The notes beneath the pieces were generated by a model that did no database searches, was not told the origin of the DNA, and saw only the letters and a list, made by a program, of their open reading frames with translations. DNA of 64,000 nucleotides from Hydrogenophaga sp040372165 (lineage in GTDB: Bacteria; Pseudomonadota; Gammaproteobacteria; Burkholderiales; Burkholderiaceae_C), in contig NZ_BAABWG010000002.1 of assembly GCF_040372165.1 (NCBI RefSeq), forward strand, positions 744,001-808,000, written 5' to 3'. A program made the translations under genes and the position numbers. How positions within the stretch are numbered: position 1 is the stretch's first letter; each line of letters opens with the position of its first letter. Positions 59,763 through 64,000 of this stretch are shown here, piece by piece.

Positions 59763-61111
59763 TGAACGCCCAGCAAGTACTCGACCAATTCAGCTCCACC
59801 GGCGTGGAGACCTGCTTTCACGAGCGCAACATCGAACCCCAGATCTATGCCGGCCTGAACGGCAGCAACTGGTCAATCAAGGACTACGAAGCCCGCGGTG
59901 GCTACCAGGCCTTGCGCAAGATCCTGGGCAAGGACGGTGGCGCAGGCATGACCCAGGATGAGGTCATCGCCGAGGTCAAGGAATCGGCACTGCGCGGTCG
60001 TGGTGGTGCAGGCTTCCCGACCGGCCTGAAGTGGAGCTTCATGCCTCGCCAGTTTCCGGGCCAGAAGTATCTGGTCTGCAACTCGGATGAGGGCGAGCCA
60101 GGCACTTGCAAAGACCGTGACATCCTGATGTTCAACCCGCACATCGTCATCGAAGGCATGGCGATCGCGGCATACGCGATGGGCATCAGCGTGGGTTACA
60201 ACTACATCCACGGCGAGATCTTCGAGGTGTACGAGCGCTTCGAAGCCGCGCTGGAAGAGGCGCGCGCAGCGGGCTATCTCGGCGACAACCTCTTTGGCAG
60301 CAACTTCAGCTTCCAGTTGCATGCGCACCATGGCTTCGGTGCCTACATCTGCGGCGAGGAAACGGCGCTGCTCGAATCGCTGGAGGGCAAGAAAGGCCAG
60401 CCGCGCTTCAAGCCGCCATTCCCGGCCAGCTTTGGCCTGTACGGCAAGCCCACCACCATCAACAACACCGAGACCTTTGCGGCCGTTCCATGGATCATCC
60501 GCAACGGTGGCGCTGCCTACCTGGCCTGCGGCAAGCCCAACAATGGCGGCACCAAGATCTTCTCGGTCAGTGGCGACGTCAACAACCCGGGCAACTTTGA
60601 GGTGCCCATGGGCACCCCGTTCTCCAAGTTGCTCGAGCTCGCAGGTGGTGTGCGCACCGGCCGCCAGCTCAAGGCCGTGATTCCAGGCGGATCGTCTTCG
60701 CCTGTGCTGCCTGCGGACATCATCATGGAGTGCACGATGGATTACGACTCCATCGCCAAGGCTGGCTCCATGCTGGGTTCGGGCGCCGTGATCGTCATGG
60801 ACGATTCGCGCGACATGGTCGACTCCCTGCAGCGACTGTCCTATTTCTACATGCACGAGTCCTGCGGCCAGTGCACCCCCTGCCGGGAAGGTACCGGCTG
60901 GCTGTGGCGCCTGGTGGACCGTATCAACCGTGGCGAAGGCCGTCCGGAAGACATGGACCTGCTCGATAACGTGGCCGAGAACATCATGGGCCGCACGATT
61001 TGTGCGCTTGGTGACGCCGCCGCCATGCCGGTGCGCGCCATGCTCAAACATTTCCGGCATGAGTTTGCGGCCAGGATCCGCACAGAAGAACCGGCATCTG
61101 CACAGGTGTGA
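59762..61111 (+). CDS. nuoF: NADH-quinone oxidoreductase subunit F
   Basis: Protein of 449 residues. RGRGGAGFPTGLKWSFM and GAYICGEETALLESLEGKKG form the NADH/FMN site, and SCGQCTPCREG supplies the N3 [4Fe-4S] ligands with the last Cys in RTICALGDAA. NADH dehydrogenase module of complex I. Confidence 0.98.
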   Translation: MNAQQVLDQFSSTGVETCFHERNIEPQIYAGLNGSNWSIKDYEARGGYQALRKILGKDGGAGMTQDEVIAEVKESALRGRGGAGFPTGLKWSFMPRQFPGQKYLVCNSDEGEPGTCKDRDILMFNPHIVIEGMAIAAYAMGISVGYNYIHGEIFEVYERFEAALEEARAAGYLGDNLFGSNFSFQLHAHHGFGAYICGEETALLESLEGKKGQPRFKPPFPASFGLYGKPTTINNTETFAAVPWIIRNGGAAYLACGKPNNGGTKIFSVSGDVNNPGNFEVPMGTPFSKLLELAGGVRTGRQLKAVIPGGSSSPVLPADIIMECTMDYDSIAKAGSMLGSGAVIVMDDSRDMVDSLQRLSYFYMHESCGQCTPCREGTGWLWRLVDRINRGEGRPEDMDLLDNVAENIMGRTICALGDAAAMPVRAMLKHFRHEFAARIRTEEPASAQV

Positions 61112-61125
61112 ATTCGGGAAACAAC

Positions 61126-63255
61126 ATGGTTGAAATCGAACTCGACGGACAGAAGGTAGAAGTGCCGCCAGGCAGCATGGTGATGCATGCGGCCGAGAAG
61201 GCTGGCACCTACATCCCGCACTTCTGCTACCACAAGAAACTCTCCATCGCCGCCAACTGCCGCATGTGCCTGGTGGACGTGGAAAAGGCCCCCAAGGCCA
61301 TGCCGGCCTGCGCCACGCCTGTGACGCAGGGCATGATCGTTCGCACCAAGTCCGAGAAGGCCATCAAGGCCCAGCAATCGGTCATGGAGTTCCTGCTGAT
61401 CAACCACCCGCTGGATTGCCCCATCTGCGACCAGGGCGGTGAGTGTCAGCTGCAGGATCTGGCTGTGGGCTACGGCGGCGGCAGCTCGCGCTACGAAGAA
61501 GAGAAGCGCGTGGTGTTCCACAAGAACGTGGGTCCACTGATCTCCATGGAAGAGATGAGCCGTTGCATCCACTGCACGCGCTGCGTCCGTTTCGGTCAGG
61601 AAATCGCTGGCGACATGGAGCTGGGCATGTCTCACCGTGGTGAGCACGCCGAGATCGAAACTTTTGTCGGCCGCACGGTGGACTCCGAGCTGTCCGGCAA
61701 CATGATCGACATCTGCCCTGTGGGCGCCTTGACCAGTAAGCCATTCCGCTACAGCGCCCGCACCTGGGAACTGTCGCGCCGCAAGACGGTCAGCCCGCAC
61801 GACTCCACCGGTGCCAACCTCGTGGTGCAGGTCAAGAACCATCAGGCCATGCGCGTGGTGCCCTTCGAGAACGAAGCTGTGAACGAGTGCTGGATCGCCG
61901 ACCGCGATCGTTTCTCTTACGAAGCGCTCAACGGCGAAGATCGCCTGACGCAACCCATGCTCAAGCAGGGCGGCGAATGGAAAGAAGTCGACTGGCAGAC
62001 GGCTCTGGAATACGTGGCCAACGGCCTGCGCCAGATCAAGAACGACCACGGCTCCAACGCGCTGGGTGTTCTGGCCAGTCCGCACAGCACGGTGGAAGAA
62101 CTGGCACTGGCCGGCGCACTGGTGCGCGGCCTGGGCAGCGACAACATCGATGCCCGCTTGCGCCACGCCGATTTCAAGAACGCCGTTGCCGCAGGCAAAG
62201 CTCGTTGGCTGGGCCTGGCGATTGAAGACCTTTCGCACCTGTCCGCTGCGCTGATCCTGGGTTCCAACCTGCGCAAGGATCACCCGCTGTTTGCACAGCG
62301 CATCCGTCAGTCAGCCCGCAGGGGCGGCAAGATCCACGCATTGACGAACGGTGCTGTGGACTGGGCCATGCCGCTGGCGTCGGTCAGCCAGGTGCCTGCG
62401 GGCGACTGGGGCAAAGCATTGGCTGGCATTGCGGTGGCTGTGGCGCAGGAGAAAGGTGTTCCGGCACCAGTGGCCGTTGAAACAACGGATGCTGCCAAGG
62501 CCGTGGCCAAGTCTCTGCTCAAGGGCGAGAACAAGGCAGTGCTGCTGGGCAATGCCGCTGCTCATCACGAAAAGGCTTCCAGCCTGCTGGCTCTGGCCAA
62601 CTGGATCGCCCAGGAAACTGGCGCCAAGGTGGGTTACCTCACCGAAGCGGCGAACACGGTGGGCGCGCAGCTGGTGGGTGCACAGCCACAAGCTGCCGGC
62701 CTCAATGCCAGCCAGATGCTCGCACCCGGTGCGCTCAAGGCAGCTTTGCTGCTGGGCGTTGAGCCCGGTGCAGACACGGCAGTGGCAGGCGATGCGCTGG
62801 CCGCCGCCGAGATGGTGGTCACGCTCAGCCCGTTCAAGACCAACCTGGACATCAGCGACGTGCTGCTGCCGGTGGCACCTTTCACGGAGACGTCTGGCAG
62901 TTTCGTCAACGCAGAAGGGCGCCTGCAGAGTTTCAATGCTGTGGTCCGGCCGCTGGGTGAGACCCGTCCCGCCTGGAAGGTGTTGCGCGTACTGGGCAAC
63001 CTGCTGGAGTTGTCTGGCTTTGATGCCGACTCCTCGCAGGCGGTTCTGGCTTCTGCTCTGCCTGGCGTTGTCAACGGTGAGCAAGTGCCAGCAGCCCGGC
63101 TGTCCAACGGCGACAGCGGCGCGGCAGCTGCGGCCGCCGATCTGACGCCGGCAAGCGCAGCCCCCTGCGTGGCAACGATCTACCAGCTGGATTCGCTGGT
63201 GCGTCGTGCGCCATCCCTGCAAAAGACGAAAGACGCTCGAGGAGCCCAGGCATGA
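61126..63255 (+). CDS. nuoG: NADH-quinone oxidoreductase subunit G
   Basis: Protein of 709 residues. N-terminal [2Fe-2S] (HFCYHKKLSIAANCRMCLVD), then HPLDCPICDQGGECQLQDLA and RCIHCTRCVRFGQEIAGDME for the [4Fe-4S] clusters, then a degenerate molybdopterin-oxidoreductase region. Length typical of betaproteobacteria. Its last bases overlap nuoH (ATGA). Confidence 0.97.
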   Translation: MVEIELDGQKVEVPPGSMVMHAAEKAGTYIPHFCYHKKLSIAANCRMCLVDVEKAPKAMPACATPVTQGMIVRTKSEKAIKAQQSVMEFLLINHPLDCPICDQGGECQLQDLAVGYGGGSSRYEEEKRVVFHKNVGPLISMEEMSRCIHCTRCVRFGQEIAGDMELGMSHRGEHAEIETFVGRTVDSELSGNMIDICPVGALTSKPFRYSARTWELSRRKTVSPHDSTGANLVVQVKNHQAMRVVPFENEAVNECWIADRDRFSYEALNGEDRLTQPMLKQGGEWKEVDWQTALEYVANGLRQIKNDHGSNALGVLASPHSTVEELALAGALVRGLGSDNIDARLRHADFKNAVAAGKARWLGLAIEDLSHLSAALILGSNLRKDHPLFAQRIRQSARRGGKIHALTNGAVDWAMPLASVSQVPAGDWGKALAGIAVAVAQEKGVPAPVAVETTDAAKAVAKSLLKGENKAVLLGNAAAHHEKASSLLALANWIAQETGAKVGYLTEAANTVGAQLVGAQPQAAGLNASQMLAPGALKAALLLGVEPGADTAVAGDALAAAEMVVTLSPFKTNLDISDVLLPVAPFTETSGSFVNAEGRLQSFNAVVRPLGETRPAWKVLRVLGNLLELSGFDADSSQAVLASALPGVVNGEQVPAARLSNGDSGAAAAAADLTPASAAPCVATIYQLDSLVRRAPSLQKTKDARGAQA

Positions 63256-64000
63256 TCGAAGCGATGTACAACGCCGGCCTCGGCCTGATCGACGCCTCCT
63301 GGTGGACGGCAGCGGCCTGGCCCGTGATCTGGAGCCTGATCAAGATCGTGGCTGTGCTGGCCCCGCTCATGGGCGCCGTGGCTTACCTCACGCTGTGGGA
63401 GCGACGCTACCTGGGCTTCATGCAGGTTCGTCTCGGTCCCAACCGTGTGGGTCCGTTCGGCTTGTTGCAGCCAATTGCTGACGCCTTCAAGCTGCTGACC
63501 AAAGAGCTGATTCGCCCGTCAGCGGCCTCCAACGGTCTGTTCCGTCTGGGGCCGGTGATGGCCATCATGCCGGCGCTGGCTGCATGGGTGGTGATTCCGT
63601 TTGGTCCAGAGGCCGTCATTGCGGACGTGAATGCGGGCCTGCTGGTCATTCTGGCCATCACCTCCATCGAAGTCTATGGCGTGATCATCGCTGGCTGGGC
63701 GTCCAACTCCAAGTACCCTTTCCTGGGTGCGCTTCGCGCGTCGGCCCAGATGGTGAGCTACGAGATTGCGATCGGGTTCTGTTTCCTGATCGTGGTCATG
63801 ACCGCCGGCAGCCTGAACCTTGGTGAAATCGTGGCGGTGCAGGAGAACGGCGCCTGGGCGCAGTTCTGGCGCAGCCTGGGTCTGGATTTCATGGGCTGGA
63901 ACTGGGTGCCGCTGCTGCCCATCTTCGTCGTCTACCTGATCTCCGGCGTGGCCGAGACCAACCGTCACCCGTTTGACGTGGTCGAGGGTGAGGCGGAAAT
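63252..64000 (+). CDS. nuoH: NADH-quinone oxidoreductase subunit H (partial, cut by window end)
   Basis: About 249 residues are in the window. Helices include VIWSLIKIVAVLAPLMGAVA and FRLGPVMAIMPALAAWVVIP; YLTLWERRYLGFMQVRLGPN then RVGPFGLLQPIADAFKLLTK is the conserved quinone-chamber region, and SGVAETNRHPFDVVEGEAE at the end is also conserved. No stop is reached before base 64000. The start ATG overlaps the nuoG stop. Confidence 0.97.
   Translation, partial: MIEAMYNAGLGLIDASWWTAAAWPVIWSLIKIVAVLAPLMGAVAYLTLWERRYLGFMQVRLGPNRVGPFGLLQPIADAFKLLTKELIRPSAASNGLFRLGPVMAIMPALAAWVVIPFGPEAVIADVNAGLLVILAITSIEVYGVIIAGWASNSKYPFLGALRASAQMVSYEIAIGFCFLIVVMTAGSLNLGEIVAVQENGAWAQFWRSLGLDFMGWNWVPLLPIFVVYLISGVAETNRHPFDVVEGEAE

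Noticed and set aside
1..64000. CRISPR array, insertion sequences, phage genes
   Set aside because: No spaced direct repeats, transposase or phage structural genes were recognised.

Overview
The window looks like the chromosome of a denitrifying betaproteobacterium, most likely Burkholderiales/Comamonadaceae. The reasons are GC-rich coding throughout, the block rpsO-pnp-quinone oxidoreductase-tpiA-secG-tRNA-Leu-nuoA..H at the right end (a Burkholderiales arrangement), a nirB/nirD/nasA assimilatory set with cobA and ybiB, and a cd1-type nir cluster joined to a cNOR cluster. No rRNA, CRISPR array, insertion sequence or phage gene was found. Species identity is an inference from gene content only.

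Layout. 1-2.8 kb is accessory DNA: two small genes each followed by an integron-type attC site, then an AT-richer pair (a DUF4365 nuclease-like protein and a SAP-domain protein). 2.9-10.4 kb holds ordinary metabolic and envelope genes: a serine hydrolase, a P-loop kinase, a GT51 transglycosylase, a BaiN-type flavoprotein, a LysR regulator divergent from a short-chain dehydrogenase, and a sterol desaturase-family protein. 10.5-26.9 kb, all on the minus strand, is a nitrate/nitrite assimilation region: nirB, a PilJ-domain protein, nirD, nasA, ybiB and cobA in one operon; nrtA, nrtB and a double ATPase in a second; then nasR (NIT-ANTAR antiterminator) and a ModA-like protein. 27.1-44.4 kb is respiratory denitrification from nitrite to nitrous oxide: nirE divergent from nirS-M-C-F-DL-G-H-J-N, then norE-F, norC-B-Q, a CcoG-like polyferredoxin, norD and a Dnr-type regulator. 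44.4-50.9 kb carries tsaD, an amino-acid-type binding protein, an aminotransferase, a LysR regulator, a methyltransferase and a lipoprotein. 50.9-64 kb is housekeeping: rpsO, pnp, qor-like, tpiA, secG, tRNA-Leu(GAG) and nuoABCDEFG with the first part of nuoH.

How the parts work together. NrtA-NrtB-ATPase should import nitrate, NasA reduces it to nitrite, NirBD reduces nitrite to ammonium, and CobA supplies the siroheme precursor. Both assimilation operons appear to start from sigma-54 (-24/-12) promoters, and within a few bases of the predicted start each has stem-loops with A1/G4 hexanucleotide loops, the RNA target of ANTAR proteins such as NasR. In the nrtA leader the second loop lies inside the 5' arm of a strong intrinsic terminator, so the two folds are mutually exclusive. 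In the denitrification part, nirS and norC are each preceded by the same palindrome, CCTTGAAC-N2-GTTCAAGG, a good match to an FNR/Dnr box, and the Dnr-type gene sits at the end of the nor cluster. NirE plus the NirF/DL/G/H/J/N set makes heme d1 for NirS. No respiratory nitrate reductase and no nitrous oxide reductase is in this window.

The most notable items are the paired sigma-54/ANTAR leaders, the integron-tail accessory segment with its nuclease-like/SAP pair, a stand-alone PilJ sensor domain inside the nirBD operon, and a polyferredoxin inserted between norQ and norD.
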